Both the position numbers and the translations under genes were made by a program. A stretch of 64,000 bases of DNA from Volucribacter amazonae (GTDB lineage: Bacteria > Pseudomonadota > Gammaproteobacteria > Enterobacterales > Pasteurellaceae), in contig NZ_LWID01000001.1 in assembly GCF_029783845.1 (NCBI RefSeq), forward strand, positions 1,240,001-1,304,000, in the 5' to 3' direction. Below the pieces are notes generated by a model, which saw only the letters and a program-made list of their open reading frames with translations, did no database searches and was not told where the DNA came from. Of the stretch, positions 47,220 to 56,480 are shown in pieces (position 1 is the stretch's first letter; each line of letters starts with the position of its first letter).

Positions 47220-49958
47220 ATGCGAGTAATGTTTCTGTTATTTACCCTATTGTTTGCTACCTTTAGCTATGCTGAAACAGAGCCTCAACTGATTGAAGGG
47301 CAATTAACAAATGGCTTAAACTACTTTATTTTGCCCCTAAAGCAGGATAAAGGAAGAATAGAAATTCGGCTTAAAGTAAAAGCGGGGGCAATCGATCAAA
47401 CTGATCAGCAAAATGGTGTTGCCCATATGTTGGAACATATGGTATTTCGTGCCAGTGAAGGTTATCCACAAGGGGTAATGACCCATTTGCATCAACAGGG
47501 CTGGCAACGAGGTCGTCATTATAATGCGGTAACCAATGCGGAGAGTACCACCTATATGTTGCTTCCACCTGCCAAGCAAACTCTTGCTGATAGTTTGCAA
47601 ATACTGAGCCAAATGGTTTTTTCCGCTCAATTAACTGAGCAGGATTTAGCTAAGGAACGTTTAATTGTCTTGGAAGAATGGCGTAGCAAACAAGGTGTGG
47701 CTGCCAGAATGAATTTGCAACGTACACAATCAGTCCGCGTCAATTCACGTTATGCTCGAGGTTCAGTGCTAGGCACAGCAGAAGATATTGAACAAATTAG
47801 CCTTGAAAGTTTAAAACAATTTTACCAGCAATGGTATGTGCCAAATAATATGACATTATTAATTGTTGGCGATGTGAATCCACAAGACACCATAGACCAC
47901 ATACGACAATATTTTGCTCAAGCGAGACCTAAAATCTTACCTGAACGAGATTATTATGAGCCCCAGCTCAGCAATCAAATTCGTATTCATCAACTGCAAG
48001 ATCCACAAAGTGCGGTAAGCCAAATCGCTTATATTTGGCGGTTTGATGAAAGCCAAAGTCGTGGCGATGATAAACAAGCACGCAAAGCAAGGTTAATTGA
48101 TCGCCTAACCCTTGCAATGCTTAATCAACGTTTACGCAACCAACAATCGCAATTAGCTCAAGGGGTTAATTCTTTGGTGGTGCGTAAATCAGAAATTGGC
48201 AAAAATACGGTGGCATTAGGCATTTTCGCAGGGGTAGAAAAACAATCTCATCAACAGGGTTTACAACAAATTTTACAAGAAGTTGAACGCTTAAAACGCT
48301 ATCCTTTCACACAAGCTGAATTTGAACAACAAAAAACACTGAGCGGAGAACAAATTGCTTTTGCTCGTAACAATCAGCAAAGTGCAGATTTTAGCCAATG
48401 GGTACAACGTTTAAATAATACGTTACTGATGGATAAAAGCTATTTTTCACAAGCCAAAATAGCCGAAATGCTTGCGCCATTATTAGCGGAAATCCAGCTA
48501 GCAGATGTGCAACAACGGCTTAATCAATGGCTATCCTCGCCAGATCAGATTGTGCAATACCAACTGCCTAATGCCGTTCCAACCTTTTCCCTTAATCAAT
48601 CGCAACTGGCACAACTAAAGGAACAAGTGGCACAACAAGAAATAACACCGCCTTATATTCCCCCTCAACTTGAGCCAATGGAATTTGCACCATTAAAAAA
48701 ACAAGGCAATATTGTTAAACAGCAAGATTTTACCGAACAAAATGTCATTCATTGGCATCTCGCTAATGGCGATAAAGTGGTGTGGTTAAAAACAGATTTA
48801 GCTGATGATAAAAGTTATTTTAGAGCGATTAGTCAAGCAGGTTTTCAAGCTAAAGAACTCATTAATTGGCAAAGTCAAATTGCTAGCCAAATTATCGCCC
48901 AATCCGCTCCCCTTGATTGGCAACAAGAACAGCTAGCACAATGGAAAAAACACTTAAAGTTAAGTTTATCCTTAAATCAAACAGAAAAGGAACTGACTTT
49001 TAGCGGGCAAGCGGATAATGCCCATTTTGCCCAATTATTACGTTTATTCTATGCAATACAACAAGAAACCAAGATTAAAGCAGAGGATATTGACGATATT
49101 AAACAAAGCATTGAACAACAACTTGAACGGCAACTTCGCCAACCTCATCAACAGAAACTAAGAGAAACCACTGAACTGCTTAAATATGGTAAAAATATAA
49201 GCATTTATCATCTTCCTCAACATACTGAGGAATTGGCACAACTTGATGAACAGCAACTCAACCAACAATGGCAAATGATGCAACAAACGCCAACCACTTA
49301 TTATATTGCTAATCATCTCAGCAAAGATGAAATGCAACAACTTGTTAGCACCTATTTAGCCACTATTCCTCGTGGTAAACCTTTAACCTTTGCCCCATTA
49401 TTGATGACCAAAGGGCAACAAACTGCTCAATTATCCTTAGGTAATCAAGCTAAACAGGATATTACTATGTGGTGGGCGACCCCTTATCCTTGGCAGGGGA
49501 AAGAGGCAATGTTGGTATCGCTAATACAGCAAATTGCAAGCGACAAATTAAAATTAACCTTGCGAGATCAACAACTTGGCATATACAGTTTAAGTTTCAC
49601 AAGTAAACTTAATCCGCAAACACAACAAATTGAAAGTGAATTAAAATTCACAGCAAGCCCTGAAAATAGCGAGAAGTTAATCAAACAAGCAGAACAAGTA
49701 TTACAACAACTAGCGAATACAATAACTGAACAGGATATTGAGCAAGTCAAAACTCTTTTTCAACAACAAGAAAGCAATAGGCTAAAACAAATAAATACTT
49801 GGCTAACAAGACTTATTTTGAGTGAACAACAATACGCAGATCCTCGCTATTTAACCGAAATGCAACAATTAACGGATTTTATCTCGTTAGAAAATGTAAA
49901 ACACATACTTTCCCAATTTAATTGGAATGAGATGAAAGTATTAATTGTGCAACCTTAA
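47220..49958 (+). CDS. Periplasmic M16-family zinc metalloprotease (PqqL/FusC-like)
   Basis: A 912-residue M16 (pitrilysin-type) protease with a signal peptide (MRVMFLLFTLLFATFSYA), so it is periplasmic. The inverted zinc motif HxxEH is HMLEH at residues 69-73, and the distal glutamate lies in ERLIVLEEWRS. The second half is a degenerate M16 repeat without the motif, giving the usual two-lobed clam. The length is close to E. coli PqqL and Pectobacterium FusC, which cut proteins imported by a partner TonB receptor. ATG 47220 has AGGAG 5 bp upstream; a TTG at 47202 is rejected. An uptake signal precedes it and another lies inside (48008). Confidence 0.9.
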   Translation: MRVMFLLFTLLFATFSYAETEPQLIEGQLTNGLNYFILPLKQDKGRIEIRLKVKAGAIDQTDQQNGVAHMLEHMVFRASEGYPQGVMTHLHQQGWQRGRHYNAVTNAESTTYMLLPPAKQTLADSLQILSQMVFSAQLTEQDLAKERLIVLEEWRSKQGVAARMNLQRTQSVRVNSRYARGSVLGTAEDIEQISLESLKQFYQQWYVPNNMTLLIVGDVNPQDTIDHIRQYFAQARPKILPERDYYEPQLSNQIRIHQLQDPQSAVSQIAYIWRFDESQSRGDDKQARKARLIDRLTLAMLNQRLRNQQSQLAQGVNSLVVRKSEIGKNTVALGIFAGVEKQSHQQGLQQILQEVERLKRYPFTQAEFEQQKTLSGEQIAFARNNQQSADFSQWVQRLNNTLLMDKSYFSQAKIAEMLAPLLAEIQLADVQQRLNQWLSSPDQIVQYQLPNAVPTFSLNQSQLAQLKEQVAQQEITPPYIPPQLEPMEFAPLKKQGNIVKQQDFTEQNVIHWHLANGDKVVWLKTDLADDKSYFRAISQAGFQAKELINWQSQIASQIIAQSAPLDWQQEQLAQWKKHLKLSLSLNQTEKELTFSGQADNAHFAQLLRLFYAIQQETKIKAEDIDDIKQSIEQQLERQLRQPHQQKLRETTELLKYGKNISIYHLPQHTEELAQLDEQQLNQQWQMMQQTPTTYYIANHLSKDEMQQLVSTYLATIPRGKPLTFAPLLMTKGQQTAQLSLGNQAKQDITMWWATPYPWQGKEAMLVSLIQQIASDKLKLTLRDQQLGIYSLSFTSKLNPQTQQIESELKFTASPENSEKLIKQAEQVLQQLANTITEQDIEQVKTLFQQQESNRLKQINTWLTRLILSEQQYADPRYLTEMQQLTDFISLENVKHILSQFNWNEMKVLIVQP

Positions 49959-49976
49959 ACAAAATGCATGTGTTAT

Positions 49977-50040
49977 AAAAGTGCGGTCAGTTTTTGAAAT
50001 TTTTATAAGGAAAAATTTTTGTAAAACTGACCGCACTTTG
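49977..50040. terminator. Bidirectional terminator made of paired uptake signals
   Basis: AAAGTGCGGTCAGTTTT (from 49978) pairs with AAAACTGACCGCACTTT (ending 50039) across about 28 bases, giving T runs on both strands. It lies between the convergent M16 protease and lutC genes. Both arms carry an exact uptake signal core. Confidence 0.8.
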
Positions 50041-50068
50041 TTTATATTGCCTATTCAGCCATTAGGCA

Positions 50069-50779
50069 TTAAGCGGTGTATTTATCATCAATAATCAAAT
50101 AAGCACATTTAATTGGGCCGTGTACCCCTACGACTTTGACCAGTTCAATATCGGCGGTTGAGCTTGGGCCTGAAATAAGGTTGATGCAAGAGGGCATACG
50201 TTCGCCTTGTTGGGCTTTTTGATGGAGGATTTCGCTGAGTTGGGCGACCCTAGGGAGAATTGTGCTACGTTTTAATACCACAATGGAAATTTTAGGCAGT
50301 AAGCTCACTGAACGTCCATAATGTGGTTTTGAAAAAAGGACGATTCCCCCTGACTCCGTTAAGCCATATTCAGCGAAGACAATACCAATATCCGCATTGG
50401 TGGCAAATTCGCGGTTCTGTTGGCTTGTTTGTGTTGACCAAATATGGTGTTGATATTGCTGGCTGATTGCTTCAGTTAAGCCGTAATCCACTAGCCGTTG
50501 ATCATCATTTAAGATAATGCGGTTGGCTTGGTATTTTTCACAAAGCTGGAGCAAATCTTGAGCGGCGTTTTGTGGCGTGGTGGCGACACATTCCACTAAG
50601 GTTTGCTCAGCGGTGGTAACGAATTTTTGATATAGTTCTTGTTCGCTTAGTTCAGTAAGGCGTGTGCTAGGGTAATGGTTGACCTGTGGATAATGCCCTA
50701 CTACTTCTGTTCTGCTTGCTCGCCCCATTTTTTCGGCTAAACGCGCAAGGAATGCTTGGCGATTTTGTTGATCTAACAT
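50069..50779 (-). CDS. lutC: L-lactate utilisation protein LutC (LUD domain)
   Basis: LutC works with LutA and LutB in oxidation of L-lactate to pyruvate. The 236-residue LUD-domain protein has the C-terminal signature CINLISGPSSTADIELVKVVGVHGP (split here across residues about 198-222) and the mid-part GIVFAEYGLTESGGIVLFSK. It is the last gene of lldP-lutA-lutB-lutC, 23 bp after lutB. The catalytic roles of the three subunits are only partly known. Confidence 0.93.
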   Translation of the reverse strand: MLDQQNRQAFLARLAEKMGRASRTEVVGHYPQVNHYPSTRLTELSEQELYQKFVTTAEQTLVECVATTPQNAAQDLLQLCEKYQANRIILNDDQRLVDYGLTEAISQQYQHHIWSTQTSQQNREFATNADIGIVFAEYGLTESGGIVLFSKPHYGRSVSLLPKISIVVLKRSTILPRVAQLSEILHQKAQQGERMPSCINLISGPSSTADIELVKVVGVHGPIKCAYLIIDDKYTA

Positions 50780-50802
50780 AATGTTATCCTTTGTCCTTTC
50801 TT

Positions 50803-52221
50803 TTATCCTTGTTGTGCTTGATGTTTTTTAAACCAGCTACGGAAACTTTCGCCATCGGAGGTCGGCAGATCTCGGGCTTCTGTCCATTGTCCGATTGCCC
50901 CAAATTTGATAGGCGCTTTGCCATTTTTAAGCATAAGGCTACTGATTCTTGCCCCTGCTTTCATACCCACTTTCCATAGGCTTGGGTGGCTATTGGCATA
51001 GGTAAAGGCTTTAATGGTAAATTGTTCCAGTTTATGAGTTAAGCCTAGCTCTGCAATGTTTTGTCGGTGTTTGAGTAACAGTTGGGCTAGGGGAATTTTC
51101 ACTGGGCATACGGAGTTACAAGCGGTACAAAGTGAACAAGCATAAGGGAGATCCTTGAAGTTTTCATAGCCGCCAAGAATAGGGGAAATTACTGAACCGA
51201 TTGGGCCGGGATAGATTGAGCCGTAGCCGTGTCCGCCGATTTGGCGATAGGCTGGGCAAGTATTTAAGCAAGCCCCACAGCGGATACAGCGTAAGACTTC
51301 TTGAAATTCTGAACCTAGGGCTTTGGAGCGTCCGTTATCCACAATCACCAAGTGAAATTCTTCTGGACCGTCGGTTTCGCCCTCAAGGCGTGGGCCAGTG
51401 AGCCAAGTATTATAGCTGGTAAGTTTTGCGCCTACTGCACTACGAGCCAGTAAGGTAATTAATACGTCCACTTCTTTAAAAGTTGGGGCTAAACGTTCCA
51501 TACCCATTACTGCAATGTGGGTTTTCGGTAAACTGGTGGCAAGACGTAGGTTACCCTCATTGGTTACTAAGCAAACGCTACCTGTCTCAGCAACCGCAAA
51601 GTTACAACCACTGATACCAATATCTGCTTCTATAAATTCTTTGCGTAATTGCTGGCGAATAAAGAGGGTCATTTGTTCAGGGGTAGCGTCCCCTTGGTAG
51701 CCTAATTTTTGTTGTAAAATTTGTTGAATTTGATGACGATCACGATGAATGGCTGGCACCACAATATGCGAGGGTTTATCGCCTGCAATTTGTAAAATAT
51801 ATTCACCAAGATCGCTTTCAATCACTTGTATATTTTCTGCTTCAAGGGCGTGATTTAAGCCAATTTCTTCGGTTACCATAGATTTGGATTTAACGATTTT
51901 TTTGGCATTTTTGGCTAACGCCACTTGTTTGATGTAGTTAGTTGCCTCTTCAGCGGTTTCTGCAAAATAAACGTGCCCACCATTTTCGGTAACTTTTTCT
52001 GATAATTGGTATAAATAGGCATCTAAATTTTCTAATACGTGGTTACGAATTTCTTTGGCAAGATCACGCCATTCTTCCCAATGCCCAAGTTCATCAACCA
52101 TAACTTGGCGATTGTTGCCAATGCGTTCTTGTGCCATTACTACGGCTTTACGCATAATTTGGTCGTTAATTTCTTCTTTTATGCGTGGTTTAAAGGCAGT
52201 ATTACTGGTTTTTAATGACAT
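50803..52221 (-). CDS. lutB: L-lactate utilisation iron-sulfur protein LutB
   Basis: The 472-residue central subunit of the LutABC lactate oxidation complex. An N-terminal LUD domain (GISGCNFAVAETGSVCLVTNEG) is followed by two [4Fe-4S] ferredoxin motifs, CIRCGACLNTCPAY (about residue 312) and CSLCTACNSVCPVKIP (about 362), and a C-terminal DUF3390-like tail. It follows lutA by 8 bp. Expected to pass electrons to the respiratory chain at the membrane. Confidence 0.95.
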   Translation of the reverse strand: MSLKTSNTAFKPRIKEEINDQIMRKAVVMAQERIGNNRQVMVDELGHWEEWRDLAKEIRNHVLENLDAYLYQLSEKVTENGGHVYFAETAEEATNYIKQVALAKNAKKIVKSKSMVTEEIGLNHALEAENIQVIESDLGEYILQIAGDKPSHIVVPAIHRDRHQIQQILQQKLGYQGDATPEQMTLFIRQQLRKEFIEADIGISGCNFAVAETGSVCLVTNEGNLRLATSLPKTHIAVMGMERLAPTFKEVDVLITLLARSAVGAKLTSYNTWLTGPRLEGETDGPEEFHLVIVDNGRSKALGSEFQEVLRCIRCGACLNTCPAYRQIGGHGYGSIYPGPIGSVISPILGGYENFKDLPYACSLCTACNSVCPVKIPLAQLLLKHRQNIAELGLTHKLEQFTIKAFTYANSHPSLWKVGMKAGARISSLMLKNGKAPIKFGAIGQWTEARDLPTSDGESFRSWFKKHQAQQG

Positions 52222-52229
52222 AACTCCTC

Positions 52230-52949
52230 CTATTGGCTCATTAACACTTCGGCGATGTGCATCACTTTGACTGAACGCCCTTCACGATGTAAACGTCCGC
52301 CAATATTGAGTAAGCAACTCACATCCGCACCAATGAGATAATCTGGCTCAACTTCCATAATGTGTTGGCATTTTTCTTTTACCATTTCTCCCGAAATTTC
52401 TGCCATTTTGACCGAGAATGTGCCACCAAAACCGCAACAGGTTTGTTGATTAGCAATGGGTAATAATTCTAGTCCTTGCACTTTATTAAGTAAGGCGATG
52501 GGTTCACTGGTAATGCCTAATTTACGGAATAGACTGCAAGAGGGATGATACACCGCTTTACCTTCTAATTTTGCCCCCACGTCAGTAATATTTAACTGGT
52601 TCACAATAAAATCGGTAAGATCGTGAAAACGGTTTGCCACCGCTTCTGCTCGTTTTGCCCATTCAGGTTCATCTTGCAAATAATGGGCATAACTTTTTAT
52701 GGCATACACACAAGATCCCGCTGGGGCAACGATTGGATAATCATTGACTTCAAAAGTTTGAATAAGGTTCTTAATACCTGCTATCGCAGAATGTACATAG
52801 CCACTATTTAGGGCAGGTTGTCCACAACAGTTTTGTTGTTCAAGGAAGGTTATTTGACAGCCTAGCTTTTCAAGTAATAGCACAGACTGTTTCGCCACAT
52901 TGGCTTTTAACGCATCGCCAATGCAGGTAACATAGAAATTGACATTCAT
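52230..52949 (-). CDS. lutA: L-lactate utilisation protein LutA (CCG domains)
   Basis: The 239-residue LutA subunit has two cysteine-rich CCG domains (QNCCGQPALNSGY near residue 40; QTCCGFGGTFSVK near 170), as in glycolate oxidase GlpC/GlcF-type iron-sulfur subunits. The start MNVNFYVTCIGDAL carries another conserved cysteine. It follows lldP after a 115-bp gap that contains a 12-bp hairpin and a Correia-like remnant. Confidence 0.94.
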   Translation of the reverse strand: MNVNFYVTCIGDALKANVAKQSVLLLEKLGCQITFLEQQNCCGQPALNSGYVHSAIAGIKNLIQTFEVNDYPIVAPAGSCVYAIKSYAHYLQDEPEWAKRAEAVANRFHDLTDFIVNQLNITDVGAKLEGKAVYHPSCSLFRKLGITSEPIALLNKVQGLELLPIANQQTCCGFGGTFSVKMAEISGEMVKEKCQHIMEVEPDYLIGADVSCLLNIGGRLHREGRSVKVMHIAEVLMSQ

Positions 52950-52971
52950 AAATCACTCCATAAATAAAGTC

Positions 52972-53003
52972 CGCTCTTTTCTATAACTTATTAGAAAAGA
53001 GCG
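52972..53003 (-). terminator. 12-bp perfect hairpin between lldP and lutA
   Basis: CGCTCTTTTCTA (52972-52983) pairs with TAGAAAAGAGCG (52992-53003) around 8 bases. No T run follows on the minus strand, so partial termination or mRNA processing between lldP and lutABC is more likely than full termination. Confidence 0.5.
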
Positions 53004-53023
53004 ACTTGTCCCACAAAATTAAA

Positions 53024-53051
53024 CATAGTCGTCCCACTTGAAACGACTATA
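53024..53051. repeat. Correia-like minimal remnant (28 bp)
   Basis: CATAGTCGTCCCACTTG joined directly to AAACGACTATA: two terminal repeats with the whole interior deleted. Confidence 0.55.
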
Positions 53052-53064
53052 AAGATAAAGAAAA

Positions 53065-54642
53065 TTAAAAAATCACTACGGCAACTAAGGCAGCGATAAT
53101 GCCATAAATAAACATTGGAATCACGGTTTTCTTGATAATATAACCTTCTTGGTTTTGTACGTTTAATACGCTACATACTGCAATAATGTTATTCAAGCAC
53201 ACCATATTACCCATCGCACCGCCGACAGATTGTAATGCTAAAATTAAAGTGGTAGAAAGTCCAGCAGTTTGTGCGATGGAGTATTGGATACCGCCAAAGG
53301 TTAGGTTAGATACCGTATTTGAGCCTGAGAAGAATGCACCGATGGCACCAAGATAAGAGGAGAAATACGTCCAATTTGAACCTGTGGCATCAGCAAAGCC
53401 CTGTCCAATAATTTGTACCATGGATTTTTCGCCACCGAGCAACATCAGTTTTACCATAATTAATGCACCAAAAAGGGCGAAGAATGGTTTTTTCGCTTGA
53501 GCAAAACTGCTACTAAAAATCACTTTAGTGGTTTTACCATTGACTTTAAATACCGCTAAGCAAATCAGTACGGTAACAATAAATGGAATCAGCGAGGGAA
53601 CATATAAGGTACGATAGCTGTCATTTACCCCTTGATCTAAAATATTATTTAAGCTCAAAATTAAAGCACGACTGACTTCAAATTGCCCTAACCAACCCAA
53701 GGAAACACTAAACCATTCGGTGGTGTCGTTTAATAAGCCTTTTAGCCCTAATTGGTGGATACGGGTTACCACTAAAATGGAAACCAATAATAAAGTCGGT
53801 AATAAGGCTTTAAATAAGGCTGAACCTGATACTTTTTGTGGCTGTTCTTGCTGTTCCGTTTTAGCAATTCCCCAGCCTTTGTTGGCAACTAATACGGAGA
53901 TAAATAAACCTATCGCTCCACCAAGTAAGGACGGAAATTCATAATTGAATGTTGCTAATAACAGATAAGGGATTGCACAGGCAAAGACACTGATATAGAT
54001 AAAACCGAGGTTACGTTTAATTTCTTGCCAAGACACAATAAAACGTAAACCAATCACAGGGATAATAAATGCCGCACAGAAGTGAATAATAGCGGTTTGA
54101 TAACCCACTTCTAATAGGGTTTGTTCACTTAAGCCTAATGGGGCAAAGCCGAACCAAGTTGGTGTGCCTACTGCACCGAAAGACACTGGCACAGAGTTCA
54201 TCACTAAGGTAAAGATAGCCACTTTAATCGGATTAAAACCTAATCCCATTAAAATTGGGGCAGCAATAGCGGCAGGTGTACCAAAACCCGATGCCCCTTC
54301 CACCATAAAGGCAAAAGCCCAACCAATGATCATAAGTTGTGCCACTGGATTAGGATTAATATTGGCGAGCCATTGGCGTAAAATGTTGGTAGAGCCAGAT
54401 TCTTCCATCATACGGTTAAATAAGATTGCACCGAAAATAATGGTAATAGGGGTAAGGGTTGAAATTAAACCTGAAATGATATTGGCATTTAATAAAATCG
54501 CAGGTTGATCAAAATAAGTAATCTGTAAAATATACACTAATAGTGCAATTAGCGGTAATGCTATATAAGAGGGCATTCCATTACGTTTTACCATAAGATA
54601 AATCAGTAAAATAATGGGGAAAATACTTAAAAATAATGCCAT
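53065..54642 (-). CDS. lldP: L-lactate permease LldP/LctP
   Basis: An inner-membrane lactate-proton symporter (LctP family) that supplies L-lactate to LutABC. The 525-residue protein has about 12 or more hydrophobic helices. Family motifs include EGASGFGTPAAIAAPILMGLGF (residues about 112-133, in part), NSVPVSFGAVGTPTWFG and GSNTVSNLTFGGIQYS near the end. It heads the lldP-lutABC run. Two Correia-like elements sit directly upstream (54676-54847), between the gene and a perfect CRP-type palindrome at 54898. Confidence 0.95.
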   Translation of the reverse strand: MALFLSIFPIILLIYLMVKRNGMPSYIALPLIALLVYILQITYFDQPAILLNANIISGLISTLTPITIIFGAILFNRMMEESGSTNILRQWLANINPNPVAQLMIIGWAFAFMVEGASGFGTPAAIAAPILMGLGFNPIKVAIFTLVMNSVPVSFGAVGTPTWFGFAPLGLSEQTLLEVGYQTAIIHFCAAFIIPVIGLRFIVSWQEIKRNLGFIYISVFACAIPYLLLATFNYEFPSLLGGAIGLFISVLVANKGWGIAKTEQQEQPQKVSGSALFKALLPTLLLVSILVVTRIHQLGLKGLLNDTTEWFSVSLGWLGQFEVSRALILSLNNILDQGVNDSYRTLYVPSLIPFIVTVLICLAVFKVNGKTTKVIFSSSFAQAKKPFFALFGALIMVKLMLLGGEKSMVQIIGQGFADATGSNWTYFSSYLGAIGAFFSGSNTVSNLTFGGIQYSIAQTAGLSTTLILALQSVGGAMGNMVCLNNIIAVCSVLNVQNQEGYIIKKTVIPMFIYGIIAALVAVVIF

Positions 54643-54675
54643 ATATACTCCGTTAAAAAGTGGTTATTCATATTA

Positions 54676-54781
54676 TATAGTCGTTCCACTTTAAAATGAT
54701 ACGGTGTTGGTACGCCTCGCCGTACTACTTGTACTGTCTTCGGCGTACCGCCTTGTCTCATTTTAAATTGAAACAACTATA
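54676..54781. repeat. Correia-like miniature element, full copy (106 bp)
   Basis: TATAGTCGTTCCACTTTAAA to TTTTAAATTGAAACAACTATA-type end, with GGTGTTGGTACGCC, CCGTACTACTTGTACTGTC and CGGCGTACCGCCTTGTC inside. It starts 33 bp before the lldP start codon, so it lies in the untranslated leader or promoter. Confidence 0.85.
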
Positions 54782-54847
54782 GTCGCTCCAATTTAAAATA
54801 ATTGGGTGTTGGTACACCTTGCCTTATTTCAAATTGAAACGCTTATA
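54778..54847. repeat. Correia-like element, internally deleted, abutting the previous copy
   Basis: TATAGTCGCTCCAATTTAAA to AAATTGAAACGCTTATA with GGGTGTTGGTACACCTTGCC inside. Its first TATA is shared with the last TATA of the previous element, as expected if one copy inserted at the TA end of the other. Confidence 0.75.
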
Positions 54848-54897
54848 TTGTAAACATAATGTTACTGTTTGTTATTATAAGGTATTTGTTGAAAGGA

Positions 54898-54919
54898 TTT
54901 TGTGAAACGTTTCACAAAA
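54898..54919. promoter_or_regulatory. Perfect 22-bp palindrome containing a consensus CRP site
   Basis: TTTTGTGAAACG followed by TTTCACAAAA is a perfect palindrome. The core TGTGA-AACGTT-TCACA fits the CRP consensus exactly in both half-sites. The centre also resembles LacI/GalR-type operators (GAAACGTTTC). It lies in the lldP-narP divergent region, 256 bp before lldP and about 200 bp before narP. Confidence 0.75.
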
Positions 54920-55120
54920 AAGAAAAAATCTTTTTAACAATGTGCGAGTTAATTTTCATTGTTTCACTTTTAAGTTATTCATTATCCTACCAGTGCAGAT
55001 CATGACTTCTCGCTAATGGTAATTAAGCGAATTTGCTATATAATAGACAAGTTTATTTTATTCTACATAACTTGATAATAATGGCGTTTTTATAGTCCTT
55101 TCATTTTTGGGGTTGCGTAT

Positions 55121-55759
55121 ATGCTTGAACAAAAGAATATTCTAATTATTGATGATCACCCACTTATGCGGCGGGGGATTAAACAATTATTAAGCTTAGA
55201 GAACCGTTTTCAGGTGGTTGGCGAAGCGGGCAATGGCAATGAAGGTATTGCTTTAGCACTGAAAACTGCACCTGATGTGATAATTCTTGATTTGAATATG
55301 AAAGGATTATCAGGCTTAGATACATTAAGGGCATTGCGTGACGAGAATGTTGATGCACGTATTGTGATTTTGACGGTGTCTGATGCGAAAGCGGATATTT
55401 TTGCTTTAATTGAGGCAGGGGCTGACGGCTATTTATTAAAAGATACCGAACCAGATCTATTGCTAGAGCAACTAAGAAAAATTGCTCAGGGCGAAGTAGT
55501 ATTAAGCGATGCGGTCAAACAGCTATTATTAGAGCATCACCCAGCCAAAGAACCTATTCATTCGCTTACGGATAGAGAAATGGACGTATTACAATTAATT
55601 GCAACAGGACTATCTAATAAACAAATCGCAGGGCAATTATTTATTTCGGAAGAAACGGTGAAAGTCCATATCCGCAATTTGTTGCGTAAACTCAATGTTC
55701 ATTCTCGGGTAGCGGCAACAGTATTATATTTAGACTATAAAAAGCAAAGTGTGTCTTGA
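55121..55759 (+). CDS. narP: Nitrate/nitrite response regulator NarP
   Basis: A response regulator that NarQ phosphorylates to control anaerobic nitrate and nitrite genes. The 212-residue protein has an N-terminal receiver (acidic pocket in IIDDHPLM, phospho-aspartate in DVIILDLNM at about residue 59, conserved lysine in YLLKD) and a C-terminal LuxR-type helix-turn-helix (LTDREMDVLQLIATGLSNKQ and IAGQLFISEETVKVHIRNLL). It lies alone, far from narQ (28124). Its upstream region is shared with lldP. Confidence 0.94.
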   Translation: MLEQKNILIIDDHPLMRRGIKQLLSLENRFQVVGEAGNGNEGIALALKTAPDVIILDLNMKGLSGLDTLRALRDENVDARIVILTVSDAKADIFALIEAGADGYLLKDTEPDLLLEQLRKIAQGEVVLSDAVKQLLLEHHPAKEPIHSLTDREMDVLQLIATGLSNKQIAGQLFISEETVKVHIRNLLRKLNVHSRVAATVLYLDYKKQSVS

Positions 55760-55781
55760 TATTGAGTTAATGGATTAAAAG

Positions 55782-55851
55782 TATAGTCGTTTCAATTTAA
55801 AATAAGACAAGGTGTACCAATTCGGTATTGTTTTGACGAGGGACGGCTATA
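55782..55851. repeat. Correia-like element, internally deleted (70 bp)
   Basis: TATAGTCGTTTCAATTTAAA at the left, then ATAAGACAAGGTGTACC, and a right end GGACGGCTATA. It lies 22 bp after narP; an uptake signal follows (55858-55866). Confidence 0.65.
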
Positions 55852-55910
55852 TTGTTAAAGTGCGGTTGATTTTTGAATTATTTTTTCACTTTCATTTCTC
55901 CGTCTTGGCT

Positions 55911-56413
55911 AACGGGTTTCGCAGTTGGCGACTTACTTTCTTTGCTTGCACAAAGAAAGTAAGCAAAGAAATGCACCCCTAGAAAAATTCTGATCCTGTG
56001 TTTCAACTTGAACCATCACGCCACATTTCTGAACTCGCCTTGCTTTGCAAGGCTCAGACAGCAGAAATGTACCTATGGTTCTAAGTTTTACACAGGGAAT
56101 TTTTAAGGGGGAATGATCGGAAAATTAAGATTTTGGGGAAAATAATTAAAAAATTGACCGCACTTTTGAATTTATTATCAATAGATTACCGCAAAAATAA
56201 CAATAACGCTCCCTTACCTCCTTAAAAAGCCCCAGCCTAAACTTAGAACGATAGAATAATTTTGGCTGTTTGAGCGTAGCGAGTTCCAAAATTATTCGTA
56301 TATCGTTCTTAGTGAAAGGGTGGAAAAAGGCTTTTTCTAGGGGCGTGTTTCTTTTGCTTACTTTTCTTTGCACGAGCAAAGAAAAGTGAGTCGCCCAACG
56401 GGCGAAACCCGTT
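55911..56413. repeat. Hairpin-rich composite repeat, copy E (diverged, two modules)
   Basis: Left end AACGGGTTTCGCAGTTGG then CGACTTACTTTCTTTG; right end GTGAGTCGCCCAACGG and GCGAAACCCGTT. Module 1 (56010-56081) keeps the outer GAACCAT/ATGGTTC and GCCTTGC/GCAAGGC tip, but its inner stem is ACATTTCTG/CAGAAATGT instead of TTATTTCTG/CAGAAATAA. Module 2 (56245-56309) has AGAACGATA/TATCGTTCT instead of ACAACGATA/TATCGTTGT. Both changes keep pairing. An uptake signal lies at 56157-56165. No gene is supported in 55852-56603. Confidence 0.8.
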
Positions 56414-56480
56414 CGTCAATACGGAGAACTAACAGTAAAAAAATCCCAAAACTTACCGCACCTTAAATCAACGTTTAAAA

